Made by a program: the position numbers and the translations under genes. Of a DNA stretch of 64,000 nucleotides, positions 36,224-46,223 are shown piece after piece. The stretch lies in assembly GCF_000330705.1 (NCBI RefSeq), contig NZ_ANAM01000008.1, positions 62,001-126,000 on the forward strand. The letters run 5' to 3'. The notes under the pieces were generated by a model. That model did not search any database, was not told where the DNA came from, and saw nothing but the letters and a program-made list of their open reading frames with translations. How positions within the stretch are numbered: the stretch's first letter is position 1; each line of letters starts with the position of its first letter. This DNA is from Salinicoccus carnicancri Crm (GTDB lineage Bacteria; Bacillota; Bacilli; Staphylococcales; Salinicoccaceae).

Positions 36224-36849
36224 TGAGCCGCACAAAAAAAATGTCTTTATTTCTAGTATTCACGCTCATCTTCGGCGTGATTGCCTATTTCCATGAATCC
36301 AGAGTAGGCAAATGGATCGATACCGAGGTGTATGAATTCATCTATGCCTCGGAGAGCTTCATCACTACGGCTCTGATGCTCGGGTTCACACAGGTGGGTG
36401 AGGTTCTGACAATGGTGATCCTGTCGCTTATCATGATCACCATACTGATGCTTTACAAACTCAAATTCCATACACTCTTCCTGATAGTCGCGATGCTGGC
36501 AAGCAGTATTCTGATACCGGTAACCAAAAATTCCTTCGACAGGGAAAGACCCTCCCTATTGAGACTGATTGATATTACCGGATTCAGTTTTCCGAGTGGG
36601 CATGCGATGGGATCGACAATATTCTTCGGTTCACTCGGCATCATCATTAAAAATAGCGGCATGAGAAGCAAAGGAGTGCTGTACGCACTGTGTGCTTTCT
36701 TCATACTCATGATATCATCTTCAAGAGTGTACCTGGGTGTCCATTATCCAACAGATGTCATTGCGGGGATTGTTGCCGGAACGATGGTTGTGCTCGTTGC
36801 AACAATGATTTTTCATAAAAAGCTTGACAGTGTGAGGATAACTGGATAG
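36223..36849 (+). CDS. pgpB: PAP2-family phosphatase (PgpB-like)
   Basis: Membrane phosphatase with about five to six helices. The three phosphatase motifs are present: K-x6-RP (KNSFDRERP), PSGH and SR-x5-H-x3-D (SRVYLGVHYPTD). Substrates are probably undecaprenyl pyrophosphate or phosphatidylglycerophosphate. GTG 36223 overlaps the murG stop, with AAGGAGG 7 bases upstream. The -35 box of the downstream sRNA lies inside its last codons. Confidence 0.92.
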   Translation: MSRTKKMSLFLVFTLIFGVIAYFHESRVGKWIDTEVYEFIYASESFITTALMLGFTQVGEVLTMVILSLIMITILMLYKLKFHTLFLIVAMLASSILIPVTKNSFDRERPSLLRLIDITGFSFPSGHAMGSTIFFGSLGIIIKNSGMRSKGVLYALCAFFILMISSSRVYLGVHYPTDVIAGIVAGTMVVLVATMIFHKKLDSVRITG

Positions 36850-36852
36850 AAT
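36824..36852 (+). promoter_or_regulatory. Strong predicted promoter inside the 3' end of pgpB
   Basis: Perfect -35 TTGACA (36824-36829), 17-base spacer and -10 TAGAAT (36847-36852, overlapping the stop codon). The expected transcript start is near 36859, at the Fur box. Confidence 0.8.
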
Positions 36853-36857
36853 GTAAT

Positions 36858-36872
36858 TGAAAATGATTATCA
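36858..36872 (+). promoter_or_regulatory. Fur box
   Basis: TGAAAATGATTATCA, one mismatch to the 7-1-7 consensus TGATAATNATTATCA. It covers the predicted +1 position, so iron-loaded Fur would block initiation. Further AT-rich GAGAATGA follows and may be a weaker half-site. Confidence 0.8.
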
Positions 36873-36980
36873 ATGAGAATGAATAAGCCCCCCTTATTTA
36901 AAAAGATCATTTTCAAACCAGAGGAATATATCCAACACACATAGGCAGCGTCCAATTTTTGGACGTTGCTTTTTTATTTT
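36859..36980 (+). ncRNA. Candidate Fur-regulated sRNA with C-rich loop (IsrR/FsrA-like)
   Basis: An RNA of about 120 bases running from the promoter to the terminator between pgpB and arlR. The 5' part forms a long stem (36858-36867 with 36906-36915, ten perfect pairs). Inside it is a hairpin AATAAG/CTTATT (36882-36887, 36893-36898) showing a loop of five C residues. C-rich unpaired loops are the targeting motifs of iron-sparing RNAs such as FsrA and IsrR. As I recall, S. aureus isrR lies in this same pgpB-arlR gap; homology is not proven here. A 23-codon frame (36873-36944) without ribosome site lies within. Confidence 0.72.
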
Positions 36981-36982
36981 TT
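36945..36982 (+). terminator. Terminator of the candidate sRNA
   Basis: Stem GCAGCGTCCAA (36945-36955)/TTGGACGTTGC (36959-36969), one G-U pair, loop TTT, then TTTTTTATTTTTT. It is strong on the plus strand only. Confidence 0.92.
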
Positions 36983-37077
36983 GAGATGGACGACAGAACA
37001 TTCTTTCACACATTTAACTTTTTTCATAATACAGTTAAAATGATATGATATGAAAAACAGTAGATAGGAAGATGAAT

Positions 37078-37752
37078 ATGAAACATATTTTGGTAGTGGA
37101 GGACGAAATCAACCTTTCCAGGTTCATAGAACTTGAGCTTGTCCATGAAGGGTATGAAGTGACCCTCTCTGAAAATGGCACTGATGGTCTTGATAAGGCC
37201 CTCGGGAATGATTATGATTGCATCCTGCTCGATTTGATGCTCCCTGAGTTGAACGGTCTTGAAGTCTGCCGGAGAATCCGGAAAGTCAAAGATGTACCCA
37301 TCATCATAATAACAGCCAAAGGGGAGACATACGACAAGGTTGTCGGCCTTGATTACGGCGCGGATGACTACATCGTCAAGCCCTTTGAAATTGAGGAGTT
37401 GCTGGCACGAATCCGGGTGATAATGAGACGGTCCCAAAATATGGAGGAAAAGCAGGAAGTATTGGAACTCCACGGTATTTCAATCGATACTTCAGCCTAC
37501 AGGGTGGCCATTGAAGGGGATGATATCGAACTTACAAAGACAGAGTATGAACTCCTTTATCTGCTTGTCAAAAATGCCGGCATCGTACTGCAGCGGGAGA
37601 CAATACTTGACCATGTATGGGGATATGAAAGTGAAGTGGAGACAAATGTCGTGGACGTGTACATCAGGTATCTGCGCAACAAGCTGAAACCTTTCAATAG
37701 ACATAAATACATCGAAACTGTACGCGGCGTAGGATATGTGATCCGGCCATGA
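37078..37752 (+). CDS. arlR: Response regulator ArlR
   Basis: OmpR-type response regulator of the ArlRS system, which controls adhesion, autolysis and virulence genes in Staphylococcus. The receiver domain has phospho-acceptor D52 ([11 protein letters not shown]), and the C-terminal winged helix contains [23 protein letters not shown] 37078 is preferred because AGGAAG (37066-37071) is 6 bases upstream; ATG 37072 abuts it. It has 224 residues. The stop overlaps arlS (ATGA). Confidence 0.94.
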   Translation: MKHILVVEDEINLSRFIELELVHEGYEVTLSENGTDGLDKALGNDYDCILLDLMLPELNGLEVCRRIRKVKDVPIIIITAKGETYDKVVGLDYGADDYIVKPFEIEELLARIRVIMRRSQNMEEKQEVLELHGISIDTSAYRVAIEGDDIELTKTEYELLYLLVKNAGIVLQRETILDHVWGYESEVETNVVDVYIRYLRNKLKPFNRHKYIETVRGVGYVIRP

Positions 37753-39107
37753 ACAGAAATTCATTAAAGTACAGATGGCTCAGGCTGTCGACATTGATAA
37801 TTACAATCACATACCTCATATTCAGCTCACTGCTGATCTATTTCACAAGTGTCTACCTGAAGGACCAGGAGGACCGTTCGCTCAAGAGAAGTCTGGAAGA
37901 GCTGGAATCATTGTATGAATCGCAGCCGATAAATACAATTGGCCAGAATGAAATTTATTCGAGCCTCTATGACAGACAGAAGATGATTCTCTATACACAG
38001 GGCGGAGATGTGGTTTACAGTGCTACCACGGGCGTGCCGATGGATCTTGAGAGCGAATTCCAAACGGTCTATGAACAGGAAATTTCTCAGATGGAGACAG
38101 ATGACAGCAGCTATCTGATCGGCAGGGTAAATATCGATTCACAATACTGGAACGGTTATCTATCGGTCATCCATCCTCTGGATGCCTATAATTCCGTCAT
38201 CAGGATGATGATGTTCATCGCCATCATTGTCGGTTTCCTATCAATATTATTCACTTCCATAATCAGTTATTTCTTCTCCACCCAGATGGTCAAACCGATC
38301 AGAAGCATTGCGAACCAGCTGAAACGGATTGAATCGGAAGGTTTCTCGGAACGTCTGAAACTTAAAACGAATACGGAAGAGACTGATTACATGGTGGATT
38401 CATTCAACCATATGATGGACACGCTTGAGGAATCCTACAACCAGCAGAAGCAGTTTGTAGAAGATGCCTCGCATGAACTCAGAACGCCCCTGCAGATCAT
38501 ACAGGGACATCTCAAACTGATCAGCAGATGGGGGAAACATAAGCCGGAAGTGCTTGATGAATCTCTCGACATCTCCATCGACGAGTTGAAGCGTATCAAC
38601 AAGCTTGTAGAAGAATTGCTCCTTCTGACCAAAAATGATGGCAAAATGAACGAAAGCAAAGAGGAGATTGATATCAACCAGGAAGTGAGAGGCCGTGTAA
38701 ATGCCATGCAGAAGGTCCATCCGGATTATACATTCTCTCTGGACCTGGACCCATCGCCGATCAAGTTCATGATCAATTCCTACCATGTGGAACAGATGCT
38801 CATCATCTTTCTCGACAACGCCATAAAATACGATACACAGAACAAGCACATCATAGTTGCGACCGAGAAAAAAGAGGACTATTTCGACATCTCCATCATG
38901 GATCACGGCATAGGGATCCCAGATGGGGAAATAGATGTGATCTTCAACAGGTTCTACAGAGTCGATAAATCGAGAAGCAGACAGCAGGGCGGCAACGGGC
39001 TCGGACTGTCAATCGCAAAAAAATTAATCGAGAACTATAAGGGAAACGTATGGCTCGAGAGTGACGAGGGTAAATTTACAAAGGTCACGATAAGATTCCC
39101 GATATAA
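37749..39107 (+). CDS. arlS: Sensor histidine kinase ArlS
   Basis: Membrane sensor kinase partner of ArlR. Two membrane helices (about 11-34 and 157-178) flank an extracytoplasmic domain; a HAMP linker, the phospho-acceptor helix with H242 ([14 protein letters not shown]) and an HATPase domain (N-box [10 protein letters not shown]1 DHGIGIPD, G2 [12 protein letters not shown]) follow. At 452 residues it matches S. aureus ArlS. It is translationally coupled to arlR. The stimulus is not shown by sequence. Confidence 0.95.
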   Translation: MNRNSLKYRWLRLSTLIITITYLIFSSLLIYFTSVYLKDQEDRSLKRSLEELESLYESQPINTIGQNEIYSSLYDRQKMILYTQGGDVVYSATTGVPMDLESEFQTVYEQEISQMETDDSSYLIGRVNIDSQYWNGYLSVIHPLDAYNSVIRMMMFIAIIVGFLSILFTSIISYFFSTQMVKPIRSIANQLKRIESEGFSERLKLKTNTEETDYMVDSFNHMMDTLEESYNQQKQFVEDASHELRTPLQIIQGHLKLISRWGKHKPEVLDESLDISIDELKRINKLVEELLLLTKNDGKMNESKEEIDINQEVRGRVNAMQKVHPDYTFSLDLDPSPIKFMINSYHVEQMLIIFLDNAIKYDTQNKHIIVATEKKEDYFDISIMDHGIGIPDGEIDVIFNRFYRVDKSRSRQQGGNGLGLSIAKKLIENYKGNVWLESDEGKFTKVTIRFPI

Positions 39108-39142
39108 TTGATGTTATTGTCCTTTTTACACCTATAATTCGC

Positions 39143-39171
39143 TTTAAAACGGTATGTCTTAATGCTAGAAT
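39143..39171 (+). promoter_or_regulatory. Predicted promoter of odhAB
   Basis: TTTAAA at 39143-39148, 17-base spacer and TAGAAT at 39166-39171, about 40 bases before the odhA start. Confidence 0.5.
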
Positions 39172-39213
39172 AGTATGTGTAAAAGTTAAAAAGTTTCTAA
39201 AGAGGGTGGCAAA

Positions 39214-41988
39214 ATGCAAGAGAAAGAACTTGAGAACGCTCCGCTTCGGTTTGGAACGAACCTGGGGATGATTCTCGAGCTTCATGACATGTATCAAGAA
39301 GATCCCGACAGTGTGAGCGAGGAAATGCGCACGCTGTTTGAGAGTATCGGCTCCGGCAAGTCCGGTGCTGCCGTTTCAAATATGGATCAGGACAAGGTTA
39401 AGGGCCTGCTGAGACTGTTGGATAACATCAGGCTGTTCGGTCATCTGAAATCGGATATTTATCCTGTATACAGACCCGACGTAAAAAACATACCAAGTCT
39501 TGACTTTGAAGATTACGGCCTTTCTGAAGATGATCTGAAACAGATGCCGGCTTCTCTGGTTAGTTCGCATCTTGGGGATCATTATGATAATGCATACGAA
39601 GCGATGACGCAGCTGTATGAATTGTATACAGGCCCGCTCGCATATGAATATATGCATATCAATGACACAGAAGAACGTCAATGGCTCAAGGAAACAATCG
39701 AACAGCAGAGTCCTGTTTCGTTAAGTGATGATGAAAAGAAACATCTCTTCAGGACACTTGCAAAAGTTGAAGGCTTTGAAAAGTACCTTCATAAGAACTT
39801 TGTCGGGGCCAAGCGTTTTTCCATCGAAGGTGTCGACAGCCTGGTTCCGATGCTTGATCATCTTCTCGCTATGCTGGCTGACGCCGGCATTCCAAATCTC
39901 CAGATCGGCATGGCCCACAGGGGTCGCCTCAATGTGTTGACTCACATCCTCGAAAAGCCATATGAAATGATGATCAGTGAATTCATGCATACCGATCCGA
40001 TGAAGTTCCTGCCTGAAGACGGCTCCCTTGAAATCACCCAGGGGTGGGCGCGCGACGTGAAATACCATCTGGGCGGCGCCAAGACAAGGAACGACAAGGG
40101 ACTGGAGCAGCGCATCAGTCTTGCAAACAACCCGAGTCACCTGGAAGTCGTTGGTCCTGTTGTACTTGGTAAGACACGGGCGCAGCAGGAATCCACAGAC
40201 CATACCGGCCTGCCGGAGCAGGACTACAACCAGGCAATTGCGGCGATCATCCACGGTGACGCTGCATTCCCGGGACAGGGTATTGTATACGAGTCATTAA
40301 ACCTCGGCAAGCTTGACGGCTATACGACAGGCGGATCACTTCATATCATTGCCAACAACCGTATCGGCTTCACCACTGAGGAGACTGATGCAAGATCGAC
40401 TGTCTATGCATCAGATGCAGCTCTCGGATTTGATCTGCCTGTACTCCATGTGAACTCGGACAAACCTGAACATGTGCTCAGGTCCATTGAGATTGCACTG
40501 AAATACAGACAGAAGTTCAATAAGGACATCGTCATCGACCTCGTCGGCTACCGCCGCTACGGCCATAATGAAATGGATGAACCCACGACGACCAATCCGA
40601 TGCTCTACAAAGAAATCAAAGAGCGTGCGACAATCGATGAACTGTACGGCAGTGAACTTGTGGAGCAGGAGATAATCACAGAGGATGAGAAAAAGCAGGT
40701 TATCCAGAGTGTGCTCGATAAGATGAGGGAAGCTCATGACAAGATTGACAAGTCTGATACGAATGTAGACGGTAAATTGAATACACCGGAAGCAGTCCTC
40801 AGAGGGCATGAAAATGCTGTCGATGAGATTGGTTACGCCAGACTCAAGGATATTAACGAAACATTGTTCAACTACCCGGATGATTTCACCGTCTTCAAAA
40901 AGCTTTCCAATGTCCTTGACCGCAGAAAGAAACCATTCGAGGATGAAAATGCACTGGTTGACTGGGCCCACGCGGAAGCACTCGCCTTTGCCACCATAAA
41001 CCAGGATGGAACACCGATCAGGCTGACCGGCCAGGACTCAGAACGGGGTACATTTGCCCAACGTCATGTGGTACTCCATGATCCTGACACGGGAGAGGAG
41101 TTCATACCTCTGCACGAAGTGCATGATGTGAATGCGACGTTCGACGTTCACAATTCGCCGCTGTCAGAAGCCGCTGTTGTCGGTTTTGACTACGGCTATA
41201 ATGTTGAAAACAAAGAAGCTCTGGCAATATGGGAAGCACAGTACGGCGACTTTTCCAATATGGCGCAGGTGTTCTTTGACAACTTCCTGTCCGCTGGAAA
41301 TGCGAAATGGGGAGAGCAGTCAGGCATGACCCTGTTCCTTCCGCATGGTTCGGAAGGACAGGGTGCAGAACACTCATCAGCCCGTCTTGAGAGATATCTG
41401 CAGCTGGCAGCTGAAAACAACATGACAGTTGCGAACCTTTCCAGCAGCTCCAATTATTTCCATCTTCTCAGAAGACAGGCAAAGTATCTCGGTACCGAAA
41501 GCATGAAACCACTCGTTCTTATGACACCTAAGAGCCTCCTCAGGAACCAGCTTGTCAGTGAACCCGTAAGCGCATTTTTGGAGGGCGGCTTCAGAGAAGT
41601 GATCATACCGGAATACAAGAAAACAAAAGTCAGGAAAGTATTGGTTGCAAGCGGGAAAATGGCTGTGGACCTGATGAACGCACAGAAGGAAACTCCGGAT
41701 GATTCCATTCTGCTCATCCGTCTGGAACAGATCTATCCATTCCCATCTGAAGACATCCAGAATCTGTTCAATGACATCAAAAATCTCGAGGAAGTCAGAT
41801 TTGTCCAGGAAGAACCTAAAAATCAGGGTGCCTATCACTTCGTCCTGCCTCATCTTCTGGATATTGTTCCCGAGAAGACAGAATTTAATTATATAGGCAG
41901 AATCAGACGTGCTTCAACTGCAGAAGGCGACGGGGAGTCTTACAAGATCATACAGCAAAATATCATTGACAACGCTCTAAAATCCTAG
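39214..41988 (+). CDS. odhA: 2-oxoglutarate dehydrogenase E1 component
   Basis: Thiamine-diphosphate-dependent decarboxylase of the TCA-cycle 2-oxoglutarate dehydrogenase complex. It has 924 residues. [21 protein letters not shown] and [13 protein letters not shown] are E1o signatures; the ThDP pyrimidine-binding half includes [29 protein letters not shown] precedes ATG 39214. odhB follows 11 bases later, so E1 and E2 are produced together; E3 is encoded elsewhere. Confidence 0.96.
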   Translation: MQEKELENAPLRFGTNLGMILELHDMYQEDPDSVSEEMRTLFESIGSGKSGAAVSNMDQDKVKGLLRLLDNIRLFGHLKSDIYPVYRPDVKNIPSLDFEDYGLSEDDLKQMPASLVSSHLGDHYDNAYEAMTQLYELYTGPLAYEYMHINDTEERQWLKETIEQQSPVSLSDDEKKHLFRTLAKVEGFEKYLHKNFVGAKRFSIEGVDSLVPMLDHLLAMLADAGIPNLQIGMAHRGRLNVLTHILEKPYEMMISEFMHTDPMKFLPEDGSLEITQGWARDVKYHLGGAKTRNDKGLEQRISLANNPSHLEVVGPVVLGKTRAQQESTDHTGLPEQDYNQAIAAIIHGDAAFPGQGIVYESLNLGKLDGYTTGGSLHIIANNRIGFTTEETDARSTVYASDAALGFDLPVLHVNSDKPEHVLRSIEIALKYRQKFNKDIVIDLVGYRRYGHNEMDEPTTTNPMLYKEIKERATIDELYGSELVEQEIITEDEKKQVIQSVLDKMREAHDKIDKSDTNVDGKLNTPEAVLRGHENAVDEIGYARLKDINETLFNYPDDFTVFKKLSNVLDRRKKPFEDENALVDWAHAEALAFATINQDGTPIRLTGQDSERGTFAQRHVVLHDPDTGEEFIPLHEVHDVNATFDVHNSPLSEAAVVGFDYGYNVENKEALAIWEAQYGDFSNMAQVFFDNFLSAGNAKWGEQSGMTLFLPHGSEGQGAEHSSARLERYLQLAAENNMTVANLSSSSNYFHLLRRQAKYLGTESMKPLVLMTPKSLLRNQLVSEPVSAFLEGGFREVIIPEYKKTKVRKVLVASGKMAVDLMNAQKETPDDSILLIRLEQIYPFPSEDIQNLFNDIKNLEEVRFVQEEPKNQGAYHFVLPHLLDIVPEKTEFNYIGRIRRASTAEGDGESYKIIQQNIIDNALKS

Positions 41989-41999
41989 GAGGTAAAATA

Positions 42000-43277
42000 A
42001 TGGCAGAAGTAAAAGTACCCGAATTGGCTGAATCCATAACAGAAGGAACAATAGCAAGCTGGCTGAAGCAAAAAGGCGACCGTGTAGAGCAGGGAGAGAA
42101 TATCCTTGAACTTGAGACGGATAAAGTCAATGTTGAAGTGATCAGTGAAGAGGCCGGAGTAATAACGGAACTCAAAGCAGAAGAGGGCGACACTGTCGAA
42201 GTCGGTCAGGTGATCGCCATTGTCGGTGAAAACGGCGAAGGTGGCGGTTCAGAGGAGGATGCTTCTGAAGAGAAAAAATCTGATGAAGACAAATCCGGAG
42301 AAGGCGAAAAGGAAAGCAGAACTGAAGATGAGAAGGTAGAACCGGCATCTTCAAAAGAAAGCGGACCAGAAAATAATGATGACCGCATTGTTGCGACACC
42401 ATCCGCACGCCGCCTGGCACGCGAAAAAGGGATCGACCTTAGTGACATCAACGCTTCAGATCCGCGCGGACTTGTCAGAGGCCAGGATGTCGACAATCAT
42501 TCCAAACAGCCTGCAAAACAGGAAGAACCAAAGAAAGAAACACCTAAGTCTAAATCATCAGACAATCCTGAAAAACCGGTTGTAAGGGAAAAATTGTCCC
42601 GCAGAAGGCAGACCATCGCCAAGAAACTTCTGGAAGTTTCACAGAATACAGCAATGCTTACGACATTCAACGAAGTCGATATGACAAACATCATGGCGCT
42701 CAGAAAACGCAAGAAAGATCAGTTCCAGGACCGTCATGACGGTACACGTCTCGGTTTCATGTCATTTTTCACAAAAGCTGCTGTCGCTGCACTCAGAAAA
42801 TATCCTGCGGTGAATGCGGAAATTGACGGAGAGGACCTCATTCTAAAACAGTTCTTTGATATAGGTGTAGCCGTGTCAACAGAAGAAGGCCTTGTCGTTC
42901 CAATCGTCAGAGATGCAGAACGTAAAACTTTTGCCGATATAGAATCCGATATCGCCAGCCTTGCCAAAAAGGCACAGGATAAGAAACTCGGACTTGACGA
43001 TATGACCGGCGGTTCATTCACAATTACAAATGGTGGTGTATTCGGTTCACTCATGTCCACACCGATCATCAACGGAACACAGGCTGCCATACTGGGTATG
43101 CATACAATCCAGAAACGCCCGGTTGCAATCGATGATGATAATATGGAAAACCGTCCGATGATGTACATTGCACTCAGCTATGACCACAGGATCATTGATG
43201 GTAAGGAAGCCGTCGGTTTCCTTAAAACAATCAAAGACTTGATTGAAAACCCTGAAGACCTTCTTCTGGAAGGCTGA
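42000..43277 (+). CDS. odhB: 2-oxoglutarate dehydrogenase E2 (dihydrolipoyl succinyltransferase)
   Basis: Core succinyltransferase of the complex, 425 residues. The lipoyl domain carries the attachment lysine K42 ([12 protein letters not shown]). An acidic linker and the peripheral-subunit-binding domain ([19 protein letters not shown]) follow. The catalytic domain ends with H396-x3-D400 (SYDHRIIDG). TAGGAGG precedes ATG 42000. A terminator lies directly after the gene. Confidence 0.96.
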   Translation: MAEVKVPELAESITEGTIASWLKQKGDRVEQGENILELETDKVNVEVISEEAGVITELKAEEGDTVEVGQVIAIVGENGEGGGSEEDASEEKKSDEDKSGEGEKESRTEDEKVEPASSKESGPENNDDRIVATPSARRLAREKGIDLSDINASDPRGLVRGQDVDNHSKQPAKQEEPKKETPKSKSSDNPEKPVVREKLSRRRQTIAKKLLEVSQNTAMLTTFNEVDMTNIMALRKRKKDQFQDRHDGTRLGFMSFFTKAAVAALRKYPAVNAEIDGEDLILKQFFDIGVAVSTEEGLVVPIVRDAERKTFADIESDIASLAKKAQDKKLGLDDMTGGSFTITNGGVFGSLMSTPIINGTQAAILGMHTIQKRPVAIDDDNMENRPMMYIALSYDHRIIDGKEAVGFLKTIKDLIENPEDLLLEG

Positions 43278-43288
43278 TATAAGTTATC

Positions 43289-43325
43289 AACAGCAGGTTT
43301 CCGCGTGGGAAGCCTGCTGTTTTAT
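43289..43325 (+). terminator. Terminator after odhB
   Basis: Stem AACAGCAGG (43289-43297)/CCTGCTGTT (43313-43321), with an inner TTCC/GGAA extension, followed by TTTAT. Confidence 0.82.
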
Positions 43326-43366
43326 GTTAGAATATATTTAAAATCTGAAAGTCTGGGGAGATATAC

Positions 43367-43570
43367 ATGCTTCATGAAACATGGAATGACAATAACTTAA
43401 GAACTGTGAGGGCAGTACATACAAACGCTGCCAAATATAAAGTTTCAGATATGTTGACTAAAGGCCAGGAATATACAGTGGTCAATGAAACTGATGAATA
43501 TATATTCGTCAAAGACAACTCCGGAAAAGTCGGGGGCTACTACAAGACTTATTTTGAAGATGTGAATTAA
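43367..43570 (+). CDS. DUF6501-like small protein
   Basis: A 67-residue protein with a strongly conserved end VKDNSGKVGGYYKTYFE and the start MLHETWNDNN, as in the small DUF6501 proteins of Staphylococcus. It has no membrane segment or cysteine. GGGGAG precedes ATG 43367. It lies 2 bases before the MoxR-type ATPase gene, so the two may share a transcript. Function is unknown. Confidence 0.75.
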   Translation: MLHETWNDNNLRTVRAVHTNAAKYKVSDMLTKGQEYTVVNETDEYIFVKDNSGKVGGYYKTYFEDVN

Positions 43571-43572
43571 TC

Positions 43573-44364
43573 ATGTGTGCTGAATTCCTACACAACGATG
43601 AACATATAAAGCAGGATGCCGAAAGCATTTTGAAACTCGGAAAAAACCTTCTGTTGAAAGGCCCGACAGGTTCCGGTAAAACGCGGCTGGCTGAGGATCT
43701 GGCAGACGAACTGGGCAGGGAAATGTACAGCATCAACTGTTCAGTGGATGTTGATATCGAGGCACTTCTCGGCTTTAAAACGATCGAATATACAGATAAC
43801 AGGCAGGAAATCGTATTCATCGACGGGCCGGTCATACGTGCCATGAATGCCGGGGCGATTCTTTACATCGATGAAATAAACATGGCGAAACCGGAAGTCC
43901 TCCCTATATTAAATGCAGCCCTTGATTACAGAAGAACTCTCACAAACCCATTGACCGGTGAAACACTGACTGCCCACAAGGATTTCAGGGCGGTTGCAGC
44001 CATCAATGTCGGCTACGTCGGTACCATGCCGATGAACGAAGCGCTTCTTAACAGGTTTAATGTCATTGAAATCGGCTATGTATCCAAGGAATCACTCAAA
44101 ACCGTCCTTATGGACCAGAGCATACAGGATGATGAGAAAATCATTGATACGCTGACCGATTTCCATCAGGATCTGGTGACAATGACCGAGCAGGGCCAGA
44201 TATCGCGGGAACCTTCGAGCGTGAGAAGTCTTTTGGATATGGCGGATCTGAGCACCCTGATGCCACTTTCCCGTGCCTGCTACCGGGCCATCATTGATAA
44301 GCTCGACAGTGAGCAGGAAAAGAAAGCGATACTGAATGCAGCCGGACTTCATTTTGGAATGTGA
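43573..44364 (+). CDS. MoxR-family AAA+ ATPase (YojN-like)
   Basis: A 263-residue AAA+ ATPase. Walker A is GPTGSGKT at 30-37, Walker B ILYIDEINMAKPE, and sensor 1 VAAINVGYVGTM. It belongs to the MoxR/CbbQ/NirQ group, whose members work with a von Willebrand A partner as chaperones for metal or cofactor insertion. The partner gene follows immediately. The same pair (yojN-yojO) sits by odhAB in Bacillus. The client protein is unknown. Confidence 0.9.
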   Translation: MCAEFLHNDEHIKQDAESILKLGKNLLLKGPTGSGKTRLAEDLADELGREMYSINCSVDVDIEALLGFKTIEYTDNRQEIVFIDGPVIRAMNAGAILYIDEINMAKPEVLPILNAALDYRRTLTNPLTGETLTAHKDFRAVAAINVGYVGTMPMNEALLNRFNVIEIGYVSKESLKTVLMDQSIQDDEKIIDTLTDFHQDLVTMTEQGQISREPSSVRSLLDMADLSTLMPLSRACYRAIIDKLDSEQEKKAILNAAGLHFGM

Positions 44365-44369
44365 TAGAT

Positions 44370-46115
44370 ATGAGCTATTCATTTATAAAATTCAATGATG
44401 AAATCATTGATTCCACAGTCATGATGGAACTTACAGATCTGGCACGTCTGTTATTCAAAGATAAAGACGCGTCTGTTTCTGTACGTAAGCACAGCTATTT
44501 CAACCCATACGTCAATACTGTATATGTCAGTACGTTCTGGAAGCACAGATATGACATTACGGAGCTCGAGGGGTTCCGCCATGATATACTGACAAGATTT
44601 CCGTCTGCTTCATTGTTTGATTATGAAGAGTTTGAAACTGTAAAGGATCGGGATATACTCTTCCAGCAGATTTTCCTGACATTGGAGCATTACCGCAACA
44701 GGATGGAGTCCATCAGACAGCGGCCATTTATAAAGCGTATGATTGCATCAGGCGATGCTATTCTGCTGGAGAAATACAGAAAACACTCCACCAATGATGC
44801 TGAATTATTGCTGAAGGCTCTGAACACGGCTGTACTGGAATATGAAAGTCATTTCAAGGCTGGTGATGAATCTTTCGGCATCATCAGTAAAAGTACAACG
44901 GAGAGCATAGCAATTACAGAACAGATAATCAAAGCATCTGCCCCCCGCAACAGACTGTCAGGCTATCATCAGATTCATGATATGCCTTTTAATGACATCA
45001 GTGCCTTTAACCGTACGACGCCTTTCAGAAAGGATAGTGAGAAACTGCAGAGTGAAAATGACGAAGAGGATATCAGTCACGATACGGGCAGGGTGGATAC
45101 AAAAACCAACCGCGATGTGGAAGATGCAGCTGTGCTGGGTGAAACAGGGAATAATACAGCCAGAAAGAGCAGGCATGATCTAGAGAATGCTTACGATGAC
45201 GATGTAGAGGACTTCCATGAAGGTTTCGGCCGAAACAGGGGAGACAACCGCTTGCGTGACACGGGGACTGCCAACACACACGCAGAACTCCTGGTCAGAA
45301 AGCCGAAGATCAAAATGACCAATTATGGAAGATACAGGGAAATATATGATTTTTATAATGATCTGGCACAGCAGGTAATAGGCGACATTACAAAAATAAT
45401 GAATTTCAAGATGAATGAGTTCCAATCCAACAGGAGCACAGGAAAGCTGATGAAGAATCCTACTGGTGCAATTGTAAGTGGCAGCCACAAGATATTCACC
45501 AAGAAGATTTCAGAGTCGAAAGAGGTTGATGCGGCGTTTTCCATCATACTTGACCAGTCCTATTCGATGACAGACCATATGGAAGAGTGCATAAATGGTA
45601 TCGTCATCATAAACAACATCCTGAAGAGCCTCGGTATCCCGCAGAGGATTGTATCGCATCACGAAGACTCATTTGAAATCATGTCCGATCACTATCCGAA
45701 TTATCTGTATGAGCATCTGGATTTTGACAGATCCATATACTACTATCCTGTATCACTTCTGGATATTGAAGCATCAGGCGATAACAGAGACGGCTTCATC
45801 TTCCGACATGAAACCGATATACTCAGCAGGCGGATGGAAAAGGATAAATTCATGATCATATTTTCAGACGGTCTGCCTAGCGCAGAGCAATATAACCAGA
45901 GTGGTGTAATAGATACCCATGAAGCCGTCAATAAAGCCAGGAAAAATGGCATCAATGTCATCAATATTTTCATCGATGTTGATAATGAGGAGAATACCCG
46001 TGATGCAATCAGGAATATTTACGGTCAGAATGCAGTGGTCGTAGAAAATCCTGAAGAAATCGGACATATTCTTCCAAATGTTATCGAACGGGTCATTAAA
46101 TCACTGGTCATTTAG
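44370..46115 (+). CDS. vWA-domain protein, CobT/NorD-like (YojO-like)
   Basis: A 581-residue protein with a C-terminal von Willebrand A domain carrying the MIDAS motif DQSYS (ILDQSYSMTD), and a long N-terminal helical part with an acidic stretch near the middle. It resembles the NorD/CobT type partners of MoxR ATPases. ATG 44370 lies 5 bases after the preceding stop; GTG 44361 overlaps that stop. The pair probably forms a chelatase-like machine, by family analogy only. Confidence 0.86.
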   Translation: MSYSFIKFNDEIIDSTVMMELTDLARLLFKDKDASVSVRKHSYFNPYVNTVYVSTFWKHRYDITELEGFRHDILTRFPSASLFDYEEFETVKDRDILFQQIFLTLEHYRNRMESIRQRPFIKRMIASGDAILLEKYRKHSTNDAELLLKALNTAVLEYESHFKAGDESFGIISKSTTESIAITEQIIKASAPRNRLSGYHQIHDMPFNDISAFNRTTPFRKDSEKLQSENDEEDISHDTGRVDTKTNRDVEDAAVLGETGNNTARKSRHDLENAYDDDVEDFHEGFGRNRGDNRLRDTGTANTHAELLVRKPKIKMTNYGRYREIYDFYNDLAQQVIGDITKIMNFKMNEFQSNRSTGKLMKNPTGAIVSGSHKIFTKKISESKEVDAAFSIILDQSYSMTDHMEECINGIVIINNILKSLGIPQRIVSHHEDSFEIMSDHYPNYLYEHLDFDRSIYYYPVSLLDIEASGDNRDGFIFRHETDILSRRMEKDKFMIIFSDGLPSAEQYNQSGVIDTHEAVNKARKNGINVINIFIDVDNEENTRDAIRNIYGQNAVVVENPEEIGHILPNVIERVIKSLVI

Positions 46116-46223
46116 ATTTACATCATTTTCATATATCTGATAATTTAAAATTTTATAGACTTTAAAGGTCTTATAATGTAAACTAATGTTTATCTATTAT
46201 TTCACATATTAGGAGGTCACAAG

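Noticed and set aside
46116-46223. CodY box or T-box leader before brnQ
   Set aside because: The AT-rich stretch AATTTAAAATTTT is not a good CodY match and there is no T-box sequence; only a TATAAT box is supported.
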